In this document: positions 1 to 8,642 of the stretch, in pieces
Layout of the letters: every line of letters begins with the position of its first letter
Position numbering within the stretch: position 1 is the first letter of the stretch
DNA from: Jiella mangrovi
GTDB taxonomy: Bacteria; Pseudomonadota; Alphaproteobacteria; Rhizobiales; Rhizobiaceae
Reading direction: 5' to 3'
NCBI RefSeq assembly: GCF_017815135.1
Contig: NZ_JAGJCF010000001.1
Coordinates: forward strand, 124,001-188,000
DNA length: 64,000 nucleotides
Translations under genes and position numbers: made by a program
The notes under the pieces: generated by a model
Databases searched by the model: none
The model's input: the letters and a program-made list of their open reading frames with translations, nothing else
What the model was told of the DNA's origin: nothing

Positions 1-2
1 GC

Positions 3-1352
3 CGTGCGCTGACCGATCCAGCCGGCCGGCTCGCCAAGGTGCGCGCCGCCCTACCCTTCGCGCTGACATCAGGCCAGGAACAGGCCTTTGCCGAGATCGC
101 CGCCGACATGACCGCGCCCGATCGCATGCTGCGGCTCCTGCAGGGCGACGTCGGCGCCGGCAAGACGGTCGTCGCGCTGATGGCAATGGCGGTGGCGGCG
201 GGCTCCGGCTGCCAGTCGGCGCTGCTCGCCCCGACGGAAATCCTCGCCCGCCAGCATTTCGCCGGGCTCTCGAAGCTCGCAGACGCCGCCGGCCTGTCGA
301 TGACCCTTCTCACCGGCCGGGACAATGGCAAGGCGCGGGCCGCCAAGCTGGAGGCCATCGCGAACGGGGCCACCGATATCGTCATCGGCACCCACGCCCT
401 CTTTCAGGAAGACGTCACTTACAAGGACCTCGGCCTCGTCATCGTCGACGAGCAGCACCGCTTCGGCGTCCACCAGCGCCTGTCCCTGACGAAGAAGGGC
501 CGCGGCGCCGATCTCCTCGTCATGACCGCGACGCCCATCCCGCGCACCCTCGTCCTCTCCGCCTTCGGCGACATGGAGGTCTCGCGCCTTTCCGAAAAGC
601 CGAAAGGCCGCAAGCCCATCGCCACCGTGGCGCTGCCGACGGACCGCATCGCGGAGGTGGTCGAGCGCATCGGCAACGCCATTGCTGGCGGCCAACGCGT
701 CTACTGGGTCTGCCCCCTCGTCGAGGAAAGCGACAAGAGCGACCTGATGGCCGCCGAGGAGCGCGGCCGCCAGCTCGCCGAGGTGTTCGGCGGGGAGACC
801 GTCGGCGTCGTTCACGGCCGCATGAACGCCGAGGAGAAGGACACCGTCATGGGCGCCTTCAAGCGCGGCGAAAAGCGCCTCGTCGTCGCCACCACCGTCA
901 TCGAGGTCGGCATCGACGTGCCCGAGGCCACCATCATCGTCATCGAACACGCCGAGCGCTTCGGCCTCTCCCAGCTCCACCAGCTGCGCGGCCGCGTCGG
1001 CCGCGGCGACAAGCCCTCCGCCTGCGTCCTCCTCTATCGCGGCCCTTTGGGCGAGACGGCAGCCGCCCGCCTCAAGGTCATGCGCGAAACCGAAGACGGC
1101 TTCCGCATCGCCGAGGAAGATCTGAAACTCCGCGGCGAAGGCGACCTCCTCGGCACCCAGCAATCCGGCCTCCCCTTCTTCCGCATCGCGAGGACGGAGC
1201 ACCATGCGGATCTGATGGAGGTGGCGCGCGACGACGCACGGCTGGTGCTGGCGACGGACCCGGAACTGAGGGGCGAGCGCGGGGAGGCACTGCGCGGGCT
1301 GCTGTATCTGTTCGGGAAGGATGAGGCGGTAAGGTTGCTGCGGTCGGGTTAG
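3..1352 (+). CDS. recG: ATP-dependent DNA helicase RecG, C-terminal part (gene begins before the window)
   Basis: RecG unwinds branched DNA such as stalled forks and Holliday junctions. The reading frame is open from the first bases, so the start and the N-terminal wedge domain lie outside the window. What remains is the helicase core: Walker A (GDVGAGKT), the DEQH-type Walker B (VDEQHRFG), motif III (TATPIPRTL), then the second RecA lobe with GVVHGRMNAEEK, TTVIEVGIDVPEAT and QLRGRVGRG, and the RecG-type C-terminal segment. The TAG stop is at 1350-1352. It is convergent with darG, 30 bases away, where G+C content drops. Identification is firm; only the 5' part is missing. Confidence 0.97.
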   Translation, partial: RALTDPAGRLAKVRAALPFALTSGQEQAFAEIAADMTAPDRMLRLLQGDVGAGKTVVALMAMAVAAGSGCQSALLAPTEILARQHFAGLSKLADAAGLSMTLLTGRDNGKARAAKLEAIANGATDIVIGTHALFQEDVTYKDLGLVIVDEQHRFGVHQRLSLTKKGRGADLLVMTATPIPRTLVLSAFGDMEVSRLSEKPKGRKPIATVALPTDRIAEVVERIGNAIAGGQRVYWVCPLVEESDKSDLMAAEERGRQLAEVFGGETVGVVHGRMNAEEKDTVMGAFKRGEKRLVVATTVIEVGIDVPEATIIVIEHAERFGLSQLHQLRGRVGRGDKPSACVLLYRGPLGETAAARLKVMRETEDGFRIAEEDLKLRGEGDLLGTQQSGLPFFRIARTEHHADLMEVARDDARLVLATDPELRGERGEALRGLLYLFGKDEAVRLLRSG

Positions 1353-1382
1353 TGCAGCGAACTATGATCAGAAATTTGCCCG

Positions 1383-2450
1383 TCACCTGCCGTGAACCGT
1401 CAGCCGCCTCAGTGCGAGCGAGATGAGTCGCTCGTCGAAGAGATTGAGTTTCCGCTGGGCTGCCTGCTCGCCGCCATCCCAACTCCTAAGCGCTTCGCGG
1501 ACAGCCGAGACCTCCGGTTTTGCGCCTTGCTTCAAGAGCCAGTCGACAGTCCCTAGAAGCTCCATGCCGAGCGGAGACTCAAAACCATCGATCATTCTGG
1601 CCGTCGCCTCCAAAGCGGCACGATAGGCCTTGCCTTCAATGGCAAGGTAAGTCGCAACTTTATCCTTCTTGGAGTCCTCGAACCAAATCACTTCGAAGGG
1701 GTCAGCATCCGCAATTCGCTTCGCACAGTGCAAATAGCTACCGTCGAGTCCATTGAGGAGGTGACCGAGCTTTAGGGCGTACGGCCCGTAGCGGTGCGCG
1801 CGAAAGTCTAAATTTAGGGGGTTTGCGGCGCCGGAAATTTCAATCTGGCGTTCGAGGAGATAGGCTAACTTCTGAATCTCCAGGAGGGTGCATTCGATGC
1901 CGAGGATCCAGTAGCGGCGAACGAGTTCGGCCACCAGTGCGCGGGCCGGGGTCAACCTCTCCACACCCGCGCGCTTCGCTACATTCTGATACGTTCCTGT
2001 GGGCTCGAAGACAATGACCTCGACGTCCGGAAGCGATCCGAGCGCCGTCTCGATCTTCGGACGAACGCGCGACCAATCGAGTCCACCGTTTCCACTTCCG
2101 AGGGGAGGCAGCGCAACCGAACGAACCTTATGCTCAACAAGGAAGCGCCGAAGGTCGTTCAATCCCTCTTCGATCCACTCCATCTTGGACGGGTGCCGCC
2201 AGTGCTTCTTGGTCGGAAAGTTCACGACCCAGCGCGGGCCATTCACAAAATCGGAGCGCTCAGTGACGAAGACCTTCCCGACCTCCACCTCGCCCTTTTT
2301 GCAGGCGGCGGAATACTCCCTGAAATTAGCAGGAAACGCCTCCTTGAACATCAAGGCAATACCCTTGCCCATCACACCGACCGTGTTGACCGTGTTAACG
2401 AGTGCCTCTGCCGGCGAATCAAGAAGGTTGCCTTGAGCGAAAGTGATCAT
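1383..2450 (-). CDS. darG: DarG-type antitoxin: macrodomain DNA ADP-ribosylglycohydrolase
   Basis: Predicted antitoxin that removes ADP-ribose from thymidines modified by DarT and also binds the toxin. The 355-residue protein has an N-terminal macrodomain (about 1-155), with the ligand-binding signatures [16 protein letters not shown] and [12 protein letters not shown] and the later [12 protein letters not shown]. The C-terminal part (about 160-350) resembles the DarG toxin-binding domain ([18 protein letters not shown]). The ATG at 2450 shares its A with the last base of the darT stop (TGATG), so translation is probably coupled. The open frame continues upstream to 2546, but that extension only overlaps darT. 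G+C is clearly lower than in the flanks, suggesting acquisition. Family assignment is from motifs and operon order. Confidence 0.9.
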   Translation of the reverse strand: MITFAQGNLLDSPAEALVNTVNTVGVMGKGIALMFKEAFPANFREYSAACKKGEVEVGKVFVTERSDFVNGPRWVVNFPTKKHWRHPSKMEWIEEGLNDLRRFLVEHKVRSVALPPLGSGNGGLDWSRVRPKIETALGSLPDVEVIVFEPTGTYQNVAKRAGVERLTPARALVAELVRRYWILGIECTLLEIQKLAYLLERQIEISGAANPLNLDFRAHRYGPYALKLGHLLNGLDGSYLHCAKRIADADPFEVIWFEDSKKDKVATYLAIEGKAYRAALEATARMIDGFESPLGMELLGTVDWLLKQGAKPEVSAVREALRSWDGGEQAAQRKLNLFDERLISLALRRLTVHGR

Positions 2451-3091
2451 CAGAAATACCAATTCGGGCTTTTGACCACACGCATTTTCAGTCCCCCTAG
2501 GTCGACCATCCTCTGGACGCCAGCCACCGTCTCGTCGTCGTAGCACATGATGCCGGCTAGAGCTTTACATGGCATGTTGCGGTGAACGAGCGCCTCCGCT
2601 TGGTACCGCTCAAATTTTCCTGGGTCGTCCGGGTCGCGCTTGAAGTCCCGGTTCCGCAGGATTGTCCAATCGATCTCGGTTAAGTCGCTCAGATCGGTGA
2701 AATACCGTGCCATTTGAAGATAGGCATGCCGGTCCGTGAAGACGAACGGCATGCCAAGTGCCTGCAAGTCCAGCAGCGAAGAAACGGCGATGACGATCTC
2801 GGAGTTGCTGCGCCGACGAATGCCTCCGTATCCCGTCTTAATGTTATACAACATCGGCGAAAAAGGCGTGAAATAGAACGGCACATAGTCGCTCAGCATG
2901 CCACCAGGTGGGCACGGCACCGGATGGTTCCGCCGCTTCCCGATCAGTTCCGCGTTCCCGATGGACACGTAATTTGGGTCCCGAATGTCCGAGTTGTCGC
3001 AATGCATGCCGTTGGCGAGGAGCCAACGCACGTTGTCCCGGTGAAGGATTCTGAAGATGAGGGCCTTTTCCTGGGATAGCTTTGCGGACAT
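2450..3091 (-). CDS. darT: DarT-type toxin: ssDNA thymidine ADP-ribosyltransferase
   Basis: Predicted NAD-dependent toxin (DUF4433 family) that ADP-ribosylates thymidine in single-stranded DNA and blocks replication; homologs act in phage defence. The 213 residues match the family throughout: an N-terminal [18 protein letters not shown] segment, the conserved [17 protein letters not shown] stretch (about 68-84), and YQAEALV (163-169), whose E166 aligns with the catalytic glutamate. An arginine near R53/R54 may be the NAD-contacting one. I start at the ATG at 3091; a TTG at 3094 is also possible. It lies directly upstream of darG with a one-base overlap. No inactivating change is seen. The roughly 270-base upstream interval (3092-3365) holds no gene and is AT-richer, probably the operon promoter. 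Confidence 0.9.
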   Translation of the reverse strand: MSAKLSQEKALIFRILHRDNVRWLLANGMHCDNSDIRDPNYVSIGNAELIGKRRNHPVPCPPGGMLSDYVPFYFTPFSPMLYNIKTGYGGIRRRSNSEIVIAVSSLLDLQALGMPFVFTDRHAYLQMARYFTDLSDLTEIDWTILRNRDFKRDPDDPGKFERYQAEALVHRNMPCKALAGIMCYDDETVAGVQRMVDLGGLKMRVVKSPNWYF

Positions 3092-3365
3092 CAAACTACC
3101 GGGCTGACAAATCGGTAGCCGGCCGCGACAGATCTGGGTTACCCACGATGCACGAAACCAGCAGGTACGGCATCTCCGCCGCTGCTAGTGGTTAGCATGC
3201 TAGCCTCACTATTTCCAGCGCGCGAGTGGTTTGCACAGCTCTCTTGGACGCCACTTACCTTGATACAAACTCGAAGAAGAAACGAAGTAATACCGAGTTG
3301 TCCTTTCGCGGAGCATCCAGCTGGCCGACCATAGTGACTGGCGCCACGAGACAGACGCGGAAGCA

Positions 3366-3632
3366 TCAAGCCACCCTTTTCCCCAGCAATCGCTCCGCCC
3401 TCCCCTCCGTATCGTCATAGACGAGATCGATCATCGTCAGCCCCAAGGCGTGCGGCTTCGTCCGGCGCTGCTGCCAGATGCGGAGCGTACTGGCCGGGAC
3501 TTGAAGCGGCGCGGCAAAGTCGGCCTGGCTGACAGCAAGCCGGGCCCGCGCGGCCTTCAGCTTGGCTGCGTAGTCGAGCGGGGCGGCGGGAAACTCGCTC
3601 CAATCCGTGTTGTCGTCGCAGGTATCATCCAT
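3366..3632 (-). CDS. Small HTH (Xre-like) protein, probable antitoxin of a broken toxin-antitoxin pair
   Basis: An 88-residue DNA-binding protein. Residues about 22-72 form a helix-turn-helix of the lambda-repressor/Xre type, seen in LAVSQADFAAPLQVPASTL followed by RIWQQRRTKPH. The acidic N-terminus (MDDTCDDNTDWSEF) and the size are typical of antitoxins that repress their own operon. The ATG lies inside the end of an upstream frame that stops at 3625-3627, an 8-base overlap typical of translationally coupled toxin-antitoxin genes. The upstream frame is a toxin-like fragment, so this may be an orphan antitoxin. The molecular role is inferred. Confidence 0.65.
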   Translation of the reverse strand: MDDTCDDNTDWSEFPAAPLDYAAKLKAARARLAVSQADFAAPLQVPASTLRIWQQRRTKPHALGLTMIDLVYDDTEGRAERLLGKRVA

Positions 3633-3828
3633 AGCGCTTCACCTCGCCTTCGTTCGCCTTCCAGACCGAGATCACCCGAAGACCGTCGTCGCGGAAAGTG
3701 TAGACGCATGGTGAGCCCTCCTCTCCGATCCGATTTGACGCCTCAGCCCGACAAACGGCCAAGGGGTAGCCCTGCCGGCGATGTCCCGGACGTTTCGCCT
3801 CGACTCTCCCGTGGAAGGACAGGCGCCG
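3625..3828 (-). pseudogene. Remnant of a small BrnT-like toxin gene, 5' end lost
   Basis: Translating the strand that carries the HTH gene gives an open frame of 67 codons before the TGA at 3625-3627. Its last part, CVYTFRDDGLRVISVW followed by KANEGEVKRYG, looks like the C-terminal strand and helix of BrnT-type ribonuclease toxins. Upstream the frame has no plausible start, loses similarity, and meets a stop at 3829-3831 next to the palindromic repeat at 3841-3972. I read it as a toxin gene whose 5' part was lost, perhaps when the repeat inserted. The family is uncertain because only the C-terminus is recognisable. Confidence 0.4.
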
Positions 3829-3840
3829 TCAACACCGCGT

Positions 3841-3972
3841 CGTCATTCTCGGGCTCCGTCCCGAGAATCTAGAGATCGTCGGGCGCGTTTCGTCTCAACC
3901 GCTAAAGTAGGAAGCCGCCGACCTTGCGGCATCCGCCCCTGGATTCTCGGGACGGGGCCCGAGAATGACGGC
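3841..3972. repeat. Composite palindromic repeat (two inverted copies of an ATTCTCGGG palindrome)
   Basis: Two near-identical palindromes bracket about 75 bases. The first is ATTCTCGGG (3845-3853) with CCCGAGAAT (3860-3868); the second is ATTCTCGGG (3943-3951) with CCCGAGAAT (3958-3966). The outer flanks are inverted too: CGTCATTCTCGGG reads inward from both ends. The layout, two large palindromes facing each other around a short core, is that of rhizobial intergenic mosaic elements. It sits next to the truncated toxin fragment. Confidence 0.75.
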
Positions 3973-4047
3973 GCGGAATGAGTCGCGGCCGTCCTGCGTC
4001 GATGAAACGTTGTCTACCCGCTGCGTCTTGCGCAAGGCAGTGCGAGG

Positions 4048-4217
4048 CCCCCCTCTGCCTGCCGGCATCTCCCCCACGAGGGGGGAGATCAGGCGGTTTT
4101 GGCGACGGCGCTTTCCTGCGCATCGGCAATGTCGGAGCGTCTGCGCGTGGCCGCCGCGACGGCGCGTGGTCGATCTCCCCCCTTGTGGGGGAGATGCCCG
4201 GTAGGGCAGAGGGGGGT
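4048..4217. repeat. RIME/Bru-RS-like intergenic element, copy 1
   Basis: About 42 bases beginning CCCCCCTCTGCC and containing CATCTCCCCCACGAGGGG recur inverted at 4172-4217 (GATCTCCCCCCTTGTGGG ... GGGCAGAGGGGGG). Each arm is itself a hairpin (CTCCCCC/GGGGGAG), and the arms bracket roughly 80 bases. The same arms occur at 11128-11311. This matches the non-coding palindromic intergenic elements of Rhizobium and Brucella genomes (RIME and Bru-RS types). It ends about 80 bases before the glutaminase start. Confidence 0.8.
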
Positions 4218-4295
4218 GAGCGACGCGTCGTCCTCGCCGGCGGAACAGGCCGAGGCGCGACGCCCGTCGCGCAACGATCCGAAGGGACACCGCCC

Positions 4296-5252
4296 ATGCC
4301 CTCCCAAAGCCTCGAAACCGTCGTCGCCGAGATCGCCGCCGAGATGGCCGCGCGGCCCGATCGCGGGCAGGTGGCGACCTATATTCCGGAGCTCGGGCGG
4401 GTCGATCCGAACCAGTTCGCCATTGCCGTCGCGCTGCCCGACGGGTCGGTGGTCTGCGCAGGCGATTGCGCAACGTTCTTCTCGATCCAAAGCGTCTCGA
4501 AGGTGTTCACCCTCACCCTCGCCTTGGGTCTGGCAGGCGACCGGTTGTGGAACCGGGTCGGGCGCGAGCCTTCGGGGAGCCGGTTCAATTCGATCGTCCA
4601 GCTGGAGCATGAGCGCGGCATTCCGCGCAATCCCTTCATCAATGCCGGCGCCATCGCCATCACCGATTTGATCCTGTCCGGCCACAAGCCGCGCGAGGCG
4701 CTGGCGGAGATCCTGCGCTTCATGCAGTTCCTCGCCGATGACGACAGCGTCTATATCGACCAGGCGGTGGCGGCGTCGGAAGAGCGCACCGGCTTCAACA
4801 ACCGGGCGCTGGCCAATTTCATGAAGGGGTTCGGCGTCATTGAGAACCCGGTCGAATACGTGCTCGGCGTCTATTTCCACCATTGCGCCATCGCCATGAC
4901 CTGCCGCCAGCTCGCCAAGGCCGGAACCTTCCTCGCCCATCTCGGCAAGAACCCGGCAACGGGAAATTCCGTGGTCACGGCCGAGCGCGCCAAGCGCATC
5001 AACGCCGTCATGCTCACCTGCGGCCATTATGACGGTTCGGGCGAATTCGCCTACCGGGTCGGCCTGCCGGGCAAGAGCGGCGTCGGCGGCGGCATTCTGG
5101 CGGTGGTGCCGGGCAAGGCGTCGGTGGCCGTCTGGTCGCCGGGGCTCGACGCCTCGGGCAACTCCCATCTCGGTCGCATCGCGCTGGAACGGCTCACGGC
5201 CCGCATGGGCTGGTCGATCTTCGGGGCGCCGGCTGACATGGGCGTCGGGTAA
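4296..5252 (+). CDS. glsA: Glutaminase
   Basis: Hydrolyses L-glutamine to glutamate and ammonia; cytosolic serine-dependent glutaminase family (beta-lactamase-like fold). The 318 residues match the usual length of about 310. The catalytic SxxK is S66-V-S-K69 within [12 protein letters not shown]; other family blocks are [21 protein letters not shown] and [19 protein letters not shown] chose the ATG at 4296, preceded by GAAGGGA 8 bases upstream, although the frame is open back to 3978 through the repeat. In acid-tolerant bacteria this enzyme can support ammonia-based acid resistance; whether it does here is unknown. It is convergent with the secreted-protein gene at 5330. Confidence 0.95.
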   Translation: MPSQSLETVVAEIAAEMAARPDRGQVATYIPELGRVDPNQFAIAVALPDGSVVCAGDCATFFSIQSVSKVFTLTLALGLAGDRLWNRVGREPSGSRFNSIVQLEHERGIPRNPFINAGAIAITDLILSGHKPREALAEILRFMQFLADDDSVYIDQAVAASEERTGFNNRALANFMKGFGVIENPVEYVLGVYFHHCAIAMTCRQLAKAGTFLAHLGKNPATGNSVVTAERAKRINAVMLTCGHYDGSGEFAYRVGLPGKSGVGGGILAVVPGKASVAVWSPGLDASGNSHLGRIALERLTARMGWSIFGAPADMGVG

Positions 5253-5329
5253 AGTCCACTCCCGCCCGCACTACAGCATCTGGCCGGCCGGCTTATCGAA
5301 AACCGGATTCCACTTTTTCGCCCGGCGCT

Positions 5330-5752
5330 CTAATCGAAACTCTGGCCATTCCAGCGCACGGTCCCGCCGCCGCCGCCATGGGCATTGAGGAAGATCGCAG
5401 GGATGCGCCCAGACCGGACTTCGACATTGGCTCCGAGCATTTCGTGAACCTTCACCAGAAGGTCTCCACGTCGGATGAAAAAGAGCACCGAGCAGACCTG
5501 CATGCCGCAGGCGTTGCTTCGAGCCCGGCCGCAGTCGATCGCGTCGTGCGAGATGATCAGATCCGCGCGACCGTCACCGTTCAGGTCCCGTTCGATGACG
5601 CCCGCAGGATCGATGGAGCCGCGGCCGTTCTCACAGGCGCCGGCGATCTCCTCCTTCACCAGCCATTGCGCCGCCTTCGACCGCGCCAGAGCGTCCGGCA
5701 TGGCGAAAGCGACGAGGGAAGCGACGAGGGCCGTGGCGAAATTGCGGAACAT
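5330..5752 (-). CDS. Small secreted protein with a calcium-loop-like motif, function unknown
   Basis: A 140-residue protein with a Sec signal peptide (hydrophobic residues 8-19, likely cleavage after ALA at about 23). The mature part contains DLNGDGRADLIISHD (56-70), a DxNxDGxxD loop as in EF-hand, dockerin or FG-GAP repeats, which suggests calcium binding. Three cysteines in CGRARSNACGMQVC may form disulfides. The C-terminus is glycine-rich (NAHGGGGGTVRWNG). I do not recognise a named family. It is probably periplasmic. The short spacer to glsA (5253-5329) holds a rhizobial-type short palindromic stretch (TATCGAAAACCGGATTCCAC). Confidence 0.7.
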   Translation of the reverse strand: MFRNFATALVASLVAFAMPDALARSKAAQWLVKEEIAGACENGRGSIDPAGVIERDLNGDGRADLIISHDAIDCGRARSNACGMQVCSVLFFIRRGDLLVKVHEMLGANVEVRSGRIPAIFLNAHGGGGGTVRWNGQSFD

Positions 5753-5848
5753 CGAGAGAGCCCGAACTGGCGGAGGTCAAGTTGGCCAATCTTAACCCAG
5801 GATTGCATGAACGCAAACCCACAAGTTCGGCGCGGCGCACCGGCACCG

Positions 5849-6544
5849 TCAGGCTGCCGGCTCGATCTCGCGTTCGCGGCGGTGGCGGGCCTCGACGAGC
5901 CGCGCCGCCTCGTCCAGCGAGACCTTGCCGCTCGGCTCGTCCGGCATGACGAGACCGGAGGAGACGACGAGCTTCAGGGCGTTCTCGATGCTCATGTCGA
6001 GGATCCTGAGGTCCTTGCGCGGCACGAAGAGCAGAAAGCCCGACGTCGGGTTGGGCGCCGGCGGCAGGAAGACGGCGATCATCTCGTCGGAATGGTCCGA
6101 GAGCTTCCTCGCCACTTCGCCCTTCGCATCCGTCGCGACGAGAACGATGCACCAGACGCCCTTGCGCGGATATTCCATCAGCGCGGCGGTCTTGAAGGAG
6201 GTGGAGCGGTCGGCGAGCACCGTCTCGAAGATCTGCTTCAGCGCCATGTAGACCGTGCGAACCAGCGGCGTGCGCGACAACAGACGCTCGCCCCAGCCGA
6301 TGATGGTGCGGCCGATGATGTTGGCGGTGAGGAAGCCGATCAGCGTGATCAGGATCAGCGCGACGATGAGGCCGAAACCGGGAATGGCGAAGGGCAGGTA
6401 TGAGTCCGGCCAGTAGCGCGCCGGGATGTAGGGTTTTACCCAGGAGTCCACCCAGCCCATGAAGGACCAGGTGATCCAGGCGGTGATCGCCAGGGGCGCG
6501 CAGACGATGAAGCCCGTCAGGAAGTAGTTTCGGAGCCGCATCAT
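5849..6544 (-). CDS. DUF502 family inner-membrane protein
   Basis: 231 residues with two N-terminal transmembrane segments (about 8-29 and 52-78) separated by a short periplasmic loop, followed by a soluble domain. Family hallmarks are the TGFIVCAPLAITAWITW start, the GERLLSRTPLVRTVYMALKQ block and the FLPPAPNPTSGFLLFVP block. The function of DUF502 proteins is not established. Two adjacent ATG codons (6544 and 6541) are equally possible starts. It lies about 140 bases downstream of glmS on the same strand; recG, DUF502, glmS and glmU are often near each other in Hyphomicrobiales, so this gene marks the right border of the accessory stretch. Confidence 0.9.
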   Translation of the reverse strand: MMRLRNYFLTGFIVCAPLAITAWITWSFMGWVDSWVKPYIPARYWPDSYLPFAIPGFGLIVALILITLIGFLTANIIGRTIIGWGERLLSRTPLVRTVYMALKQIFETVLADRSTSFKTAALMEYPRKGVWCIVLVATDAKGEVARKLSDHSDEMIAVFLPPAPNPTSGFLLFVPRKDLRILDMSIENALKLVVSSGLVMPDEPSGKVSLDEAARLVEARHRREREIEPAA

Positions 6545-6686
6545 GCTTCAGGAAACCTTTCGACCCCAAGGCCGCAGAAAGCGGCGATCATCTCCGACTG
6601 GAATCTTTCAGGCCGAGCATCGTTCCGCCGGAAGGCGAAAGCAAGTCGTCATTCGCAGACGCAGCATAACCGATCGTCGATGACGA

Positions 6687-8513
6687 TCATTCGACGGTGA
6701 CGGATTTTGCCAGATTGCGCGGCTGATCGACGTCGGTGCCCATCTGGATCGCCGTGTGATAGGCGAGAAGCTGCAGCGGGATGGCATAGACGATCGGCGT
6801 CAGGATCTCGGCCATCTTCGGCAGGACGATGCAGCGCGAGCCTTCCACCGGGCCGTTCGCCGCGCCGCTCGCGTCGGTCAAAAGCACGATCTCGCCACCG
6901 CGCGCGGCGACCTCCTGGACGTTGGAGATGGTCTTTTCGAAGCTGCGGTCGTGGGGCGCGATGACCACCACCGGCATGGTGTCGTCGATCAGCGCGATCG
7001 GCCCATGCTTGAGCTCGCCGGCGGCATAGCCCTCGGCATGGATGTAGCTGATTTCCTTCAGCTTCAAGGCGCCTTCCATGGCCAGCGGGAACGAAAAGCC
7101 GCGGCCGAGGAACAAAGCGTGGCGCTTGGTCGCCATCTCGCGCGACAAAGCCTCGATCCGCTCTTCGGTGTGGATCGCTTCCCGGGCGAGCCTCGGCGCC
7201 TCGGCAAGCACCCGCGTCAGCTCCAGCTCTTCGTCGGCGTCGACGACGCCGCGATCGACGCCGGCGCGCACGGCAAGGCTTGCCAGCGCCATCAGCTGGC
7301 AGGTGAAGGCCTTGGTCGAGGCTACGCCGATCTCGGGACCGGCCAGCGTCGGCAGGACGACGTCGGCCTCCCGCGCCATGGTCGAGCCCTCGACATTGAC
7401 GACGACGGCGGTCTTCAGGCCCTGAGACTTGGCGTAGCGCAGCGAGGCCAAGGTGTCGGCGGTCTCGCCGGACTGGGAGACGAAGATCGCCAGATCGACA
7501 TCGCCGAGCGGGCTTTCGCGGTAGCGGAACTCGGAGGCGACGTCGAGATCGCAGGGAATGCGGGCATAGCGCTCGAAATAATAGCGGCCGACAAGGGCGG
7601 CGTAATAGCCGGTCCCGCAGGCCGACAAAGCGATGCGGCGGATCTTGGAGAAGTCGAGGTCCTGGCCCTTGGGCATCTTCGTGCGGCCGGTGGTCATGTC
7701 GACGAAGGCGCCGAGCGTGTGGGAGAGAACCTCCGGCTGCTCGTAGATCTCCTTCTGCATGAAGTGGCGGTAGTTGCCCTTGTCGACGTAGTGAGCCTTG
7801 CCGGTGGCGCGGATGATCGGGCGGTCGACCGGTTGTCCCTCGCCGTCCATGATCTCCGCGTCGCTGCCGGTCAGAACCACCCAGTCGCCGTCTTCCAGAT
7901 AGCGAACCTCGTCGGTGAAGGGCGACAGGGCGATGGCGTCGGAGCCGAGGAACATCTCGCCTTCGCCGGCGCCGATGGCCAGAGGCGGGCCGTTGCGCGC
8001 GCCCATGATCGTTGCCGGCAGATCCTCGAAGATCACCGCCAGCGCATAGGCGCCGGTCACCCGCTCCAGCATCGCCTGCATGGCATGGCGGTGGGACAGG
8101 CCCTCCTTGCGCAGCTTAGCCAAAAGCTGGACGACGACCTCGGTGTCGGTCTGGGTCTCGAAGCTCACGCCCTCGGCGGCGAGCTCGCGCTTGATCTCGG
8201 CGAAGTTCTCGATGATGCCGTTGTGAACGACGCCGACCCCGCCGGAAAAGTGGGGATGGGCATTGCCTTCCGTCGGCGCGCCGTGGGTCGCCCAGCGTGT
8301 GTGGCCGATGCCCGTCGTGCCCGAGCGCGGCTCGGCCTTCAGCTTGTTCTGGAGATTGACGAGCTTGCCCTCGGCGCGAAGGCGGGTGAGCCGGCCGTCC
8401 TCGATGGTGGCGACACCGGCGGAATCGTAACCGCGATATTCCAGCCGCTTCAGGGCATCGACCAGCCTCTCGGCGACAGGGTCCCGGCTGACGATGCCGA
8501 TGATTCCGCACAT
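6687..8513 (-). CDS. glmS: Glutamine-fructose-6-phosphate aminotransferase (isomerizing)
   Basis: Makes glucosamine-6-phosphate from fructose-6-phosphate and glutamine, the entry step to UDP-GlcNAc for peptidoglycan and lipopolysaccharide. The 608 residues are full length. The N-terminal class II glutaminase domain starts MCGIIGIV with the catalytic Cys2 exposed after Met removal; RGYDSAG and TRWATHG are present. Two SIS domains follow (SACGTGYYAAL; FVSQSGETADTL; FLGRGFSFPLAMEGALKLKE), and the protein ends PRNLAKSVTVE as usual. It lies 129 bases downstream of glmU on the same strand, so the two probably form one operon. No glmS ribozyme was seen upstream, as expected outside Firmicutes. Confidence 0.98.
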   Translation of the reverse strand: MCGIIGIVSRDPVAERLVDALKRLEYRGYDSAGVATIEDGRLTRLRAEGKLVNLQNKLKAEPRSGTTGIGHTRWATHGAPTEGNAHPHFSGGVGVVHNGIIENFAEIKRELAAEGVSFETQTDTEVVVQLLAKLRKEGLSHRHAMQAMLERVTGAYALAVIFEDLPATIMGARNGPPLAIGAGEGEMFLGSDAIALSPFTDEVRYLEDGDWVVLTGSDAEIMDGEGQPVDRPIIRATGKAHYVDKGNYRHFMQKEIYEQPEVLSHTLGAFVDMTTGRTKMPKGQDLDFSKIRRIALSACGTGYYAALVGRYYFERYARIPCDLDVASEFRYRESPLGDVDLAIFVSQSGETADTLASLRYAKSQGLKTAVVVNVEGSTMAREADVVLPTLAGPEIGVASTKAFTCQLMALASLAVRAGVDRGVVDADEELELTRVLAEAPRLAREAIHTEERIEALSREMATKRHALFLGRGFSFPLAMEGALKLKEISYIHAEGYAAGELKHGPIALIDDTMPVVVIAPHDRSFEKTISNVQEVAARGGEIVLLTDASGAANGPVEGSRCIVLPKMAEILTPIVYAIPLQLLAYHTAIQMGTDVDQPRNLAKSVTVE

Positions 8514-8642
8514 GGACTGATCTCCGTTGGCTCGGGAAGACGATGGGCCGCGACGACACCAGGTCGGTCGTGGCTTCGGCCCTAATATGTCGCTCTTAGC
8601 CCAGGTCGCTGGCGGGGCAGAATAACGATTGATGACTTGACG

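Noticed and set aside
69-1205. Long minus-strand open frame (378 codons) antisense to recG
   Set aside because: An arginine- and alanine-rich low-complexity translation without family resemblance; third-codon GC bias explains it. RecG on the plus strand is unmistakable.
6756-8585. 609-codon plus-strand open frame antisense to glmS
   Set aside because: The frame mirrors the codon structure of glmS and its translation is low-complexity. GlmS is certain.
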